From: Triticum aestivum
Lineage: Eukaryota; Streptophyta; Magnoliopsida; Poales; Poaceae
Assembly (NCBI RefSeq): GCF_018294505.1
Contig: NC_057814.1
Coordinates: 293,647,160-293,711,159 of the forward strand
Reading direction: 5' to 3'
Length of the DNA stretch: 64,000 nt
The translations under genes and the position numbers were made by a program. The notes below the pieces were generated by a model. That model made no database searches. It had not been told where the DNA came from and saw only the letters and a list, made by a program, of their open reading frames with translations. Position 1 is the first letter of the stretch; each line of letters opens with the position of its first letter. Shown piece by piece: positions 45,682 through 58,140 of this stretch.

Positions 45682-48600
45682 CAAGCGTAGGGTAAGAGGA
45701 AGAGGGGACACAAAAGCTAACACAATCTTCACGATCCAATACCCTCATCGAAGATGTTGACTCAATGCTTCAAATTGATCTTGTCGTCTTTGCTTTCGGG
45801 ATTTTCATCCAACATGATGACGACAGAGGAAACTCTATAGGAATCGATCTTCTTAAAGATCGAGCAACTCATGATCAACTCACGGAATGAGATGTTGAAC
45901 GTCTCTCGAGCCAAGACACGGAACATACATCCAGAGGGAAGAAGTGAAACAGAGAATGAAGATTCAAGTTGATAAGCACAATTCCACGCTGAATAAGATG
46001 GTGCATGGTTTCAAGATAACAAGGAGTTGTCTGCCATCATTCCATAACGGGGCACCTTAGGGAGGGTGGCTCATAGAAATATTCCCTTAAGTGGCAAAAA
46101 GAATTACTTTTGATTCAGAGATCATTGAAACTCTTCATACCAGCGTAAGGCAATTTACAAATGATCGTTTGAAAGAATTCAAAAGAATGGCACACTCAAT
46201 TTGGAAAGGAAACTATGGTTATAGAACAACTCGGCAAATGGAAGGCACATTCTAGTTGATACCAAGGATATAACCTAGTGACTGAGCGTGCTTTCAAGAA
46301 CTTGAGCATTTCCATATTCATCAAGGTTTTACCAACATCCGTGCCGAGGATCCTGGCAACACATCATACTACCATGATGAACGGTGATGGAGGATGCAGG
46401 TGCAAAGGAGGACAACACTTTCTCAGATTTTTCCTTAGCAATGCCAAAGAAGCAAATCTAGATGGTTGACCGAGAGACATTTAGCACTCCACTTCTAATG
46501 TTCTCCTTGATGTTCTAGCTACCACGGTTATGCAAAAAAAAACATCAACATGGCCATCAAGTAAAGGTCGGACTTCGGAAGCACAAGAGTCCATAAGGAA
46601 TATCTACGGAAGTAGAATCTTATGAAATCCTTATGGAGAGGTGGCCAACTTCCTCAATCAAGATACTATACTAATAGGTCTTCCGGCTGGGTGTGTCGGC
46701 CACGGCATCCACTTTACCGGTTACAGAGAGACCAATATTATAGTTCTTGGGAAACGTTCCAACCATCATATCTGCCTGAGATTCAGATCTGGTTGGTGTC
46801 AGGATATTCCAGACTCATCAAGTCTGGAGAGAAAAATGAAAGTTTGCAACACAAGTCGACGAGATGACGTTGCAGGATTCTCGCGTAATGGACTACTATG
46901 GTAAGCTCCAAAACATGAGCTGGTTCTGCTACAAACTTGTGAACACGCTGTCCCAGACAAGCATGACCATGTAGTACTCTTATATTAAAACACTATCGAG
47001 TTCAGGTTGGGAACCATCATCGAGGATAACAAAGTCCTAACATAAGTCATGATTCTTAAGAAGGAACTTCTTCTCCTTGAACAAATCAATCAGTGGCTTC
47101 GTGTGCTAGGGATACATTACAGAATGAAGATGATCAGTCTATCAAACCATAGAATACTTCGCACATGCATGACTAACTTGGGATGATTCCAGAGGAAGCA
47201 AAACAAACTTTCTCAAATTCACGGTGGCAACTTACTTCAGATACACGTGAATTAGAGGAAGTCACTTTTTACACCGAACATTTGCTTCATGAGCTAGCAT
47301 GAAGAAATGCTTTCAAAGTTTCTAGCACTAGCTTAATGTTCAACATGAATCATGGACAAGATGAAAATATTGCCGATGGGTTCAACAACAGGTCATCCAA
47401 ATTTCCATGAAGATGGAATTCCACAACTATGTGAACAAAGCGATAGCATTGGTCAAACCCAAAGAATATAATGGTGTATGCTCGAGGAAACAACCACGAG
47501 TAAGACAACATTACGAATATCGTTGGTTATGATTTGATTTGAGGATAGCCCATACTCAAATCAAAGATTGGATAAGGTGGTAGGTCCATTAACTGATCAC
47601 GAGGGTCAATCACTGAAAATACCATCTTTCTTCAACACACATACAAGATATCCCTTAAGATGAACTAAGTCGGACAAGCTTTTATCTTCCAACTCTCTAA
47701 GTTGTTGCTTGGCTTAACCAACTGGCTCAGGGGTATCCAACACGGATTCTTGGAGAAGGGGTGGTTTATAAAAAAACCAACTTAATCACGAGCTCAACAT
47801 AACAGTCAGGGGACAACCTGGTGATACTTCCGAGAAGATATTCAGAAAATCACGAAACCACCAATATGTTATTAAGCTCGAGAACAATCTTGCTTTTCAG
47901 AGCAAGATGATATGACCGAATAAGCAAGGACTGACACTATCCTAACTCATTGATCTAAAAGCGCACCGGGAATAAGGACTGGGTAGCATGATCAACCTTA
48001 GGATGTGATTCAGTAACCAACACGCTAAGGATGAAATTATTGTCCTTTAACTACCAAGCAACGGAGTTGCTAGGAGTATAGATTTCACGCATCACGATTC
48101 ACTTGTCGGTGTTTCGGTTACAGAACACGGGACCGAGAAATGAATGATGATGGCGAGGAGTATCACTGCGTCGAGAATTCACAAAAGGTGGTGCAATTCC
48201 TACGACATTCTCGACATAAAGGGGGTAATACTCGAAGGTAGAACAGAACAAAGCTGGTTAGGCATTTGATCTACGGAATACAACTACTTTGACCCAATCC
48301 CAAAGATGGACGAGGTACTGGAGTTTGTTTCTCCTAGTCATTCCGGATTAGAATGGCTTGAGAGACCACAAGAATAATAGGCATCGATAACACAAATGCA
48401 CAATTACTCCTGACTATCAATTGATAGACGAGGGCCAGAAAATAACTAAAGAGGGACAACCCAAAGGAACATATGTTTTTCTGAGTTGTGGATGCATGGA
48501 TTAGTATGTCGAACAAATTCAACATATTTCTTCCGGATAACCCATGCAGAGGAGGAAGGACTGGTAGAGTCACAATATGAATGGAGTACTCCTCAAGAGC

Positions 48601-49418
48601 ACTCTAGTTGTGATCTTTCGGTTCCGCGAGGAACTTCTTCCATAAGCAGTTCATGATATTTGGAAGAAGGATATACCATGAACCTCGAGGACTATCGCAA
48701 AGGTTACTAATATCCTAAAGGAACGAGCAAACACTATCAACAGGAGGTAAGTGGAGTGAATCTCGAGTTCAGAAACCCGGGAATAGAATGCCTACTAACT
48801 AAGTGGCATCACGAGATGCTTTCGAGAATAATGGCCAGAATCATCACACTGGGGATGCAAGCATTGCTAGATTACTAAATGGTCCTCTAAGACACCTAGG
48901 GTCATAATAATAACACAACATATATGTCAAGGCAACAGAGTACCTCAACTCAATGATTAGTGTGGTTAATCTGGCCCAAAGGAACATCGAGAACGGAAAG
49001 AAGGGATTTGCAAATGCGTCGGATTATTTAGAAGCCTGGGATGACTCGGACAGCATAACAGCTGTAAATGCTCAAAGGATTTGAGACATCCTGCAAAAAT
49101 GGTGGCATAACCACTTAGAAGCACAATAACAAGGTTTTGAGGCCAGATATGAACATACGGAAGTAGTAGGAACGGAACTGAGGCTTGAAACCCACAATCC
49201 TATAAGTCTACGGATTAGTAACACGTGATCCTGATAGAAAGATGAGAATCCTAGTTCTAAATCCCCGCAGAAAAGAAGAGGGTGACTCGGATCAGAAGGG
49301 CATAAGGTAAAGGAGTAAAAAGAGCCTTACGTTCCCATCCACAATCAATTCCCTTATATAACTAAAGCATTTCTAGACTCAACTTCGACCAGTTTGGCTT
49401 GGTAATCCTACAGGCAGT

Positions 49419-49437
49419 CAGGCTCTGATACCAAAGC
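49419..49437 (-). other. E2 primer-binding site
   Basis: On the minus strand TTTGGTATCAGAGCCTGAC follows the LTR. TGGTATCAGAGCC matches the complement of plant initiator-Met tRNA 3' end perfectly over 13 bases. Confidence 0.85.
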
Positions 49438-52400
49438 TGTCAGGACCCCGATTCCAAGTCACATCGATCTAGCCGGTAACACCTCATATCACTTTGTGGC
49501 CTCACGCACGGTATTCCCACGGGTGTCGCCTTACCATGGCCCGGGACCGTTTGCGCCTTTTGGCTCATGTATATGATAGTGTCGCTAGCATCCATATGAC
49601 AGAGAACCCGGGCCGACATGACTAGTCGTGAACCCAAAGTGGCACTAACTTACGGGGACAGGCATACATGAATCAACATCGAGCATGTCGGTCAGCAGCG
49701 TGCGAATCCGGGCTGTAGCTCTGGGCTAACAGGACTCCGGGAACCCGGGCTGTAGCAGGCTAGGCAGGACTCCGGATGTCACCGCGTGACATTTCCCCGA
49801 AGGGACAGACACAGGAACGAAGTGAATCACATGCCGGCCAGTCAAGTGTTCCGGAGCAGTAGTGCTGGGCTAGCAGGACTCCGGTGAACCGGGCTGTAGC
49901 GGACTACTATGGCTCATGGAAGCACAAGACAACATTTCCCCATAAGAGAGGCTACCAAGGATAAACAACTAGGTTGTCGGATCCCACACATACCAAGCAT
50001 TTCAATCATACACACAATATGCTCGATATGTGCAAATACAACATGGCATCACAACAAGACTCTACGACTCAGAGTATTTATTCATTAGGCTCCGAAGAGC
50101 GAGATATTACAAACATGGGTCTCATGACCCAACATTCAGAGCATACAAGTCAAAGCACATGCGGAAGCTTAACATGTCTGAGTACAGACATCTACAAATG
50201 AAAAAGGCTGCGAAGCCTGACTATCTACAAGATCCTGCCGAGGGCACAACATCGTAGCTGAGGTATCAAGCTAAACGTCGAAGTCCACACGGAACTACTA
50301 GCGAGACTGACGTCTCTCTGCAAAACATAAAATAAGCAAACGTGAGTACAAATGTACCCAGCAAGACTTACATCAGAACTATCTACATATGCATCGGTAT
50401 CAACAAAGGGGGTGGTGGAGTTTAACTGCAGCAAGCCAGCTTTGACTCGGTGGCTATCCTGAACTACGACTGCAAGTAACTCTTTTGAGGTGGCGCACAC
50501 GAGTCCACATATTCACCATATCAATACACCACTATGGATCCGCTCCCGTCTCCCTACGAGAACGCCATCCATAGCACTCACGCTTATCTTGCGCATTTTA
50601 GAGTATCCACTTTCACTTGTCTATGAACTGTACAGGCAACCCAGAAGTCCTTTACCGCGGACACGGCTATTCGAATAGATCATATTAACCCTGCAGGGGT
50701 GTACTTCGTCACACACGCTCTCGCCACTTACCACCATGTACACGTCGTGTACCTCGGCAACCTTCAAGCGGAAGCCTGGCGAGGGAGTCGGCCACGACCT
50801 GACTAACCACACAAGTCTCTCGTCCAGGTTTATCGCCTATTCGGGTTCCATCCGCAAGGAGATCCGGCCGAGGTGTCGCTCACGGCCCCAAACGATGTGT
50901 GCAGGGTTCCCAAGCCCACCTCGACGGATGGATCTACGCTTGGTACACCATGCCATGGTGCCTAGTCTGTCCCAAGCCCACCTGTACCGGGTACCACTTG
51001 GTAGACTACTAACACAACCTACAAACACCAGAAACTAGTTGCAACTCCTGGACAGAGATCAAGTTGATTAATAAGTCGAGAGGGGCACTTAAGCATTCCA
51101 ATGTGTGGTAGTAACTGTTCATGGATCACAAACACAGAACTCAGTTCCTGAGGACGGCTGCAATGAGACAACCCACCATGTACTCCTACATGGCCTCTCA
51201 CCGCTACCTTTACCAAATCGTGTTCACACACTTAGCTCTCAACAGTAGGACATGTTCACCACATTACAATTCATCCCCGATGAATCAGACCTGACACAAC
51301 TCTAAGCAATAGCAGGCATGACAAACAGGCCTGAATGAGTAGGCACATCAGGGCTCAAACAACTCCTACTCATGCTAGTGGGTTTCATCTATTTACTGTG
51401 GCAATGACAGGTCATGCAGAGGAAAGGGGTTCAGCTACCACAGCATGTAACAGTTGAATCGTTGTTGTCCTAATGCAGTAAAAGAGAGCAGAAGCGAGAG
51501 AGTGGGGTTGTATCGGAATGAACAAGGGGGTTTTGCTTGCCTGGCACTTCTGAAGATAGCATTGAGGCTTCATTAGTGTCAACGATCACAACGCCGGAAC
51601 ATCGTCTACCGAGAGGGGACAAATACCGACAAGAGAGAAGAAATACAATCAATGCAGTGCACAATATGATGCATGATCATGACATGGCAATATGAATGTG
51701 TTTTGGGCTAATGCAAGCTAGAACAGATTGAGATGAGTCCATTTGAACCAAAGATTCAAATGCAAACCCATTTTATAGAGTCATATAAGTGCATTATCTT
51801 GTTTCATCTAAACAGCATGGTTAGGTTGCTCTAACATGCATGAAACCAGTACAGATGGATAGATTGGATTTTTCTGATCATTTTTCATATATAATTTGTT
51901 TCATTTGGAGTTATGGATGAATTTCTATGAATTTTTGAAGTTGTAGTATTTTCTGGAATTTCCTGTATAAGAATAATTCCAGTAATTAAATTACTGCGTC
52001 AGCACTACATCAGGATGACGTCAGCAAGTCAACAGCGGCTGGTCCAGGTCAAACCTGACCAGTGGAGCCCACAGGTCAGTGACTCAGCTAACTAACCGAG
52101 TTAGTTAGTGCTAATCCAACCCTAACTAGGCTGTTAGCAGGGCGGGGCCCACATGTGAGTGAGTTAGTGGCTAACTAAATTTAATTAGCGTCTAACTAAA
52201 ATCTAAACTAATCTAACAGGGGCGGCCCCACCTGTCATTGACCCTGGGGGGTCAAATCCTCGGTCAACCGGGGCTAATCCACCGGCAACTCGACGCCGGT
52301 GAGGCCAGACGCGGCGGCGAGGTGCGGGATTCCTCCTCCGGCGACCAAATGGCCGGCGGAGGGCATCTACGTGATGCAGACGAACTCGCGCATCGAGTGG

Positions 52401-53518
52401 TGGTGGCGGTTGGGCCGGCGGTGGCCGGGGTTGTCGCCGGCGTCGTCCTTGGCGGTCGCCGGAGCTCGGGTGAGCTCGGGGTCGACGCTACGGTGGCCGG
52501 GGAGGCTCGTGCGGGGCACCTACGTGCTCTACGTGGCTACGGCGCACGAGAGCGAGAACAGAGAGGGGGAAACGGTTCGGTGGCTCACGGCGGTTGCAGC
52601 AGGCGTCGAAGCGGGCTCGGGGAAGGCCGGACGGCAACAATTCGATGATGGGGATCCGCGGCGGCCGACGATGAAGAAGAGGTCGGGGACGGCGTTTTGA
52701 GGCGTCTTGTGTCAAGTGGGTAGACGGGGAGGACGAGGGCGTCGAGGCGGAGGCCATGGACACGTCGGCGAGGCGAGCGGGGGCCTGTGGCCGTGGCTAC
52801 GGCGAGCGGTGGTGACGGCGGCGCTCGGGTGTGTTCGCGAGAGAGCCAGGGAAGGGGATGGGTCGAAGAGGTGAGCGAGGGGGTTCCAGGGGGGTGCGTG
52901 GCGTCTCGAGCCAGCTCCGAGCGGTCGGCGGCAAGCAGGAGGAGGCATGGCGAGCTCGGCGGTGTCGCGGTGTCCCTCCTCTGCCTACTGGCAGAGGTAG
53001 GCGATGACTGGCACTAGGCCAGTGGGCTGGGCTGTGCTGGGCCAGGCCAGGTAAGCGCCAGGTAAGACTCCTTTTTCATTTCTGTTTTATGTTTTCTTTT
53101 TCTGTTATTTGTTTTGATTTAGTTTTAAGCAGTAAACTATTTTGCTTTCCTCTGATAATTTTGCAGGGACTAAAAGGATTATCCCAAAGCCCCTGACAAT
53201 TTCTCAGAATTATTGGACACATATTCGATATATAGCAAATATAAATCCAATGCAAATAGTTATTGCATTAGCTTCAAATGCCCAAAATAAATATTTATGA
53301 GCTCCTAAAAATATTGGTTTGAATTTTAATTCTGGCCAATATTTTCATAGAGAAACATGAACATTTTCTTAGACCGATTTGAAGCAATTTTTACCTTGGT
53401 CTTTTTCAGAAATGATTTCTGAGGCTTTCACATGTCCCCATTTCAAATTCATTGAAATTTAAACATGATGCACACATGACTAGCTAGCCTAGAGCAAACC
53501 AGAACTAGGGATGTGACA
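49438..53518 (-). repeat. E2 5' LTR (4081 bp)
   Basis: Begins TGTCAGGACCCC and ends GGGATGTGACA on plus. It is shorter than the partner LTR mainly by the 60-bp segment missing near 52537. Substitutions against the partner are clearly more frequent than between the two Angela LTRs, so E2 looks older than the Angela LTR pair. Confidence 0.9.
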
Positions 53519-53523
53519 CACGT

Positions 53524-56500
53524 GTCGAGGCACGACTTAGAGGCATAACCGCATTGTGGTTTTGTCGCAAGAAGGGTCATCTTCACACAATCCCATGTAA
53601 TGAACAAGAAAGGGATAAAGAGTTGGCTTACAATCGCCACTTCACACAATACATAAATAAAATCATACATCAATCAGAGTATACACATAGGTCCGACTAC
53701 GGAACCAAAAGAAAAGAAGACAACCCCAAATGCTAGATCCCTGATCGTCCCAACTGGGCTCCACTACTGATCATCTAGAAAAGAAACATAGTAACGACCA
53801 CGTTCCTCGTCGAGCTTCCACTTGAGCTCGGTTGCGTCATCTGCACTGGTATCGTCGGCACCTACAACTGTTTTGGTAGAATCTGTGAGTCACGAGGACT
53901 CAGCAATCTCACACCCGCGAGATCAAGACTATTTAAGCTTAAGGGTAGGAAAGGGTAGTGAGGTGGAGCTGCAGCAAGCACTAGCATATATGGTGGCTAA
54001 CATACGCAAATAAGAGCGAGAAGAGGAGCAACGGAATGGTCGTCAACTAGTAATGATCAAGAATGATCCTGAACTCCTACTTACGTCAAACATAACTCAA
54101 AAGTCGTGTTCACTTCCCGGACTCCGCCGAAAAGAGACCATCACGGCTACACACGCGGTTGATGCATTTTAGTTACGTTCAAGTGTCAAGTTCTCTACAA
54201 CCGGATATTAACAAATTCCCATCTGCCACATAACCGCGGGCACGCTCTCGAAAGTTTATACCCTGCAGGGGTGTCCCAACTTAGCCCATTATAAGCTCTC
54301 ACGGTCAACGAAGGATATTCCTTCTCCCGGGAAGACCCGATCAGTCTCGGAATCCCGGTTACGAGACATTTTGACAATGGTAAAACAAAACCAGCAAAGC
54401 CGCCCGAATGTTCCGACAAATCCCGATAGGAGCTGCACATATCTCGTTCTCGGGGCACACCGGATGAGCAGTCCGTACAACTAAAACCAGCCCTCAAGTT
54501 TCCCCGAGGTGGCGCTGCAAAGGGCTCTAGTTTGGACCAACACTCGGAGGAGCACTGGCCGGGGGGGGGGGGTAAATAAAGATGACCCTCGGGCTCCGGA
54601 AACCCAAGGGAAAAGGCTAGGTGAGGCAAATGTAAAACCAAGGTTGGGCCTTGCTGGAAGAGTTTTATTCAAAGCGAACTGTCAAGGGGGTCCCATAAAT
54701 CACCCAACCGCGTAAGGATGCAAAATCAAGGAACATAACACCGGTATGACGGAAACTAGGGCGGCAAGAGTGGAACAAAACGCCAGGCATAAGGCCGAGC
54801 CTTCCACCCTTTACCAAGTATATAGATGCATTAAAATATAAGAGATATTGTGATATCCCAACATAAACATAATCCAACATGGAGCAATCTTCATCTTCAC
54901 CTGCACCTAGCAACGCTATAAGAGGGGCTGAGCAAAAGCGGAAACATAGCCAAACAACAGTTTGCTAGGAAAGGTGGGTTAGAGGCCTGACATGGCAATA
55001 TGGGACGCATGATATAGCAAGTGGTAGGTAGTGCAACATAGGGATAGAGCAAACAACTAGCAAGCAAAGATAGAAGTGATTTCGAGGGTATGGTCATCTT
55101 GCCTGAGATCCCGCAAGGAAGAAGAACGAGTCCATGAAGAAGACCAACGGACGTAGTCGAACGAATCCTCACAATCGCAACGTAACCGGAACTATCAAGG
55201 AGAAGCGCAACCGGAAAGAAGGAAACAACATAGTAAACAACCACCACATACACATGACATGATGCACAATCAGGTATGATGCATGTCCGATTTAATGAGC
55301 ATGGCACGGCAAAATGCACAAACAATACTACAAATTAAGTGAAGCTCAATATGCAACAAGTTGCATATTCAAGAAACACCACATCAATTATTTAGTTCTC
55401 TCTCGTTTATGTGCCCAACAATATTAAATGTTGTTAAACATGGCAAGAGGTGAAACATAAGTAAACTAACTATTTAGGCAAGTTTAAATGAGGCCGGAAC
55501 AACAAACAACAATTCCGGAAAATCCCCATATGCATAAATAGCAATTTAAAGGAAACAACAATAAGAAACATTTTTAAATGTTTTTATCATGATGCGGATG
55601 ACAATACAAGTTTTTATGCAATTTAATGAAAATATTGACATGAGCATGTTATGAAGCATTTGTCACCGTGGTGGAAGAAAGGGGTGCCACGGCAACGAAT
55701 CCGAAAATGATGCCACGGCAACATATCAGTTCCGGTAGCTCATGGAGATACCGGTGCAAAAGGAAGCGTGGCGTGAGCGTGTCATGCAAGATGGTGGGGT
55801 GATCCCGGCAACCGGGTTCCCATGGGTCGATGCCATGGCGACGGGAACATGCAAGAAACACGTCAGGCACGTTGCAAACGCGAGCATTTCATGCAACATA
55901 TGCATTCGTCCACGGGCGGTCGTTCTCGGCGGTTATACCTTTGAAGCGTGCAATTTCGAAACGAATCCAGTTCGTCGAAGGAAGTAGAGGTACACGGGCC
56001 GTAGTGGAAGTAGTCGTTCACGTTCCTTTCAGATAGGAACTTGACGAATCAGAATAACTCGGGGTCGATGGTAGTTGTACACGACAAGGGTAGTTGAACT
56101 TGACGCTTGCGTTACACGGGGCTTCGGCGATGGTAGTGGTACATCTTGTAGTGGAACTTGAGCGTAGTAGTGCATGTTCTGAAAGCGGTTCACGACGATG
56201 GTAGTCGAACTTGGTGATCCGAAGGGGTACTTGGCGAATGACGGCCGTCGTGGTACTTGGGGGAAAAATCCCAGATACGATGCTTGGCGGTCCTGGTATG
56301 GACATGGCGTCCATGTAGTCGATCTTGCCGATCTTGATGGTCCAACACAAAACATCACAAGGGGCCTCGGGATGCGAGCAGCAAGGAGGCGATGGTGGTG
56401 GTCAGCGGCAGGAGATGGTCGGCAGCTTGAGCGGAGGCAGGCCGGCAGGGCGCTGGCTGGGCCTTGCAGCAGAAGCAAGGGCGTCGACGAGGGAGACGGG

Positions 56501-57738
56501 ACGCGCACAATAGAGGCCAGCGGCGGCGCAGGTCCATGGCTCACGCGAGGACAAGCAGGACGTCGAGGAGGGCTGCAGAGGCGAAGGGCGAGGCCGAGAC
56601 GAGGTCGACGACGGCCGGGACGGAGGGTAGCGTGTGGCGGACGGAGCAGCTCTGGCAGTGGCGCTCGGGCTGCGAGAGGCGGGCGCTGGTCGTGGTCGCC
56701 GGCGATGGAGGCGGAGCAGAGGACAGGCGAAGCAGAGGAGGCGGTGGCGGACGCGGGCGGCAGTGCAATCCGGCAGCGGGGCTCGCCGGATCAAGGACGC
56801 GGGGGAGCTCCTGGAGGCTGGCGGCGCTGGGGAATCGGGACGAGGGCGCAACGCTCCTGCTGGGTGCGGAGGACGACAGCTGCAGGCGTGGGGTCTCGCT
56901 CCTCAAGGAAGAAGGAGGGGATCGAGGGAGAGGGGAGCTGCGGGAAGATGGCGTGAGATCGAGAGGGGGGGATCGAGCAGGGCTCTCCTGGCTCGATGCA
57001 TGTGTCTGTGGGTGGCGGCGGAGGGGAACGAGAGGGAGAGATCGAGAGGAGGGGGTCAGGGCTAGGGTTGTGGCGCGGCTGGGCCTTGGGCCAAGTGGAC
57101 TGCGGGGAAGAAGGATGGGCCGGCATGGGCTGTCTCTCTCCTCTCTCTCCCATACTTTCTTTAACAGAAAAGAACTAGAGAGAAGAAGAGAAAGAGAAGG
57201 TTAGGGAAAGAAGTTGGACACGCGGATAATTTCTCCGGACTCACAAAAAAAAAGTGCTTGTTCCGAGAAAATAGAAAAGGCCATGATTGAAAGATTTGAA
57301 TTCAAACTCATTTGATTTAAATACAAATGATTTGAATAGGAAGTGAGGGTTGGGAAGGTCCAAAAATGTTCGGATTTTTGGTGGAGCTCCGGAATATGAT
57401 GAAAGAATATATGGCAAGATTGGAAACCAAGAATTAAGATAACAAAGGCATTGGGATAATTTGCAAGTGTGTTATGGTGATTTCCAAATTAAAGAAATAT
57501 TTAATATAGCTCCCTAATATTGGGAGGATATGTTATAAAGAGAAATCACCATGTGCATTTCCCTCGATTTAAATGGATCGAAGATCCATGCAATTTACTT
57601 AGTTGAGTTTTAAAAATTAAATGGCATGATGGCATGATGACATGATGCAATGCAAAATAAATAGAGCAAGCAAAAGAAACACACGACGATCACGAAATGT
57701 ATGGAAGGCGTCTAGAGCGTCAGTCTCGGGGCGTTACA
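53524..57738 (-). repeat. E1 LTR C, remainder
   Basis: Continues GTCGAGGCACGACTTAG from the part at 41472-41505 and ends GGGCGTTACA at 57738. The two parts together are 4249 bp, one base from LTR B. G run of 12 at 54561-54572. The outer flank is the CCAAC duplication and then F-box gene 1. Confidence 0.9.
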
Positions 57739-58140
57739 CCAACGATGGAAGGGTGATCTCTTGCTGGGTGTAGATATCCACGAGACGCCACGGACTACCG
57801 GTGTGGTGGATGAGGACGATCCAGTTGGCCTTCATGCCCGCCCAGTAGTGGCCGTGCATGAAGGATAGGTGGACGGGTAGTGGTAGCATGTCGAGGGGCA
57901 CCACGGCAACCTTCGTAGGATCGTCAAGTCGGTGTCTGGGCCACCTGCGAGGATCGGGCATCAGCAAGCAAGGTGTCTTGAAATGAGCCGGCGGTTGCAG
58001 ACGAGTAGACGGTACAAAGACACCAAGCATGCGGCCAGACGGACGGTGCTGAGTAGGTCCATACGACTACAGATCTGCTCCAAGAGAACATCGGGGAGGG
58101 AATTCCAATCGCGGCTCTGCGTGTCAGTCGGTTCTGCCAT
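57739..58140 (-). pseudogene. F-box/DUF295 gene 1, 5' part
   Basis: An ATG at 58140 opens a frame reading DWNSLPDVLLEQICSRMDLL then STVRLAA, a clear F-box (the Skp1-binding helix pair, residues about 11-37). The downstream frame, STRLQPPAHFKTPCLLMPDP, VPLDMLPLPVHLSFMHGHYW and WIVLIHHTGSPWRLVDIYTQ, matches the DUF295 start (P-x-P-W/C-L-L-M-P-D, then the G-S strand and L-P-S-L). It is in a different phase, so a small indel lies near 58010-58035, where the CRSWR-like block usually follows LAA; the F-box frame itself ends at a TGA near 57962. The gene breaks at LPSL, where E1 inserted, and resumes in frame at 17333. DUF295 F-box proteins are presumed SCF adaptors; no target can be inferred. Confidence 0.8.

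Larger units (their letters stand above)
45645..49437 (-). pseudogene. E2 interior with decayed Gypsy pol
   Basis: No frame is long, but short islands on the minus strand appear in the order of Gypsy pol. Near 47710-47620 is a KQQLRELEDK then CVLKKDG block (start of RT). Near 47560-47530 is DLSMGYPQIK, the D-L-x-S-G-Y-x-Q-I strand. Near 47460-47430 is FGLTNAIALF, matching the P-F-G-L-x-N-A-P motif. At 46718-46680 is KVDAVADTPSR, matching the N-x-V-A-D-A-L-S-R end of RNase H. Stops and shifts separate them, and the YxDD catalytic box is not readable. The rest, including any integrase, is not recognisable. Confidence 0.6.
41506..53518 (-). mobile_element. E2: long-LTR Gypsy-type element inserted in E1 LTR C
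   Basis: Complete element of 12,013 bp with target duplications CACGT at 41501-41505 and 53519-53523. LTRs are 41506-45644 and 49438-53518; on the minus strand they start TGTCACATCCC and end GGGGTCCTGACA (the low-side copy has TGTGAGG). The interior is 3793 bp. The primer-binding site beside the 49438 LTR and the purine-side hairpin beside the 45644 LTR fix minus orientation. Like E1 it looks LARD-like in size, but its interior holds a decayed reverse transcriptase, so it descends from a coding Gypsy element. Confidence 0.9.
17334..57738 (-). mobile_element. E1: three-LTR Gypsy-like compound element inside F-box gene 1
   Basis: Structure on plus coordinates: LTR A (17334-21559), internal 1 (31570-34038), LTR B (34039-38286), internal 2 (38287-41471), LTR C (41472-41505 plus 53524-57738). 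LTRs begin TGTAACGCCC and end GGGCGTTACA. Orientation is minus: the primer-binding site follows the low-coordinate edge and the purine-rich side is at the high-coordinate edge. Host duplications CCAAC flank the whole (17329-17333, 57739-57743). Internals of at most 3.2 kb show no gag or pol motif, matching large non-autonomous (LARD-type) architecture, as in barley Sukkula. Gypsy assignment rests on the Met-tRNA primer site, LTR form and the purine-side hairpin shared with the Gypsy element at 62410. Two younger insertions interrupt it. Confidence 0.85.
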
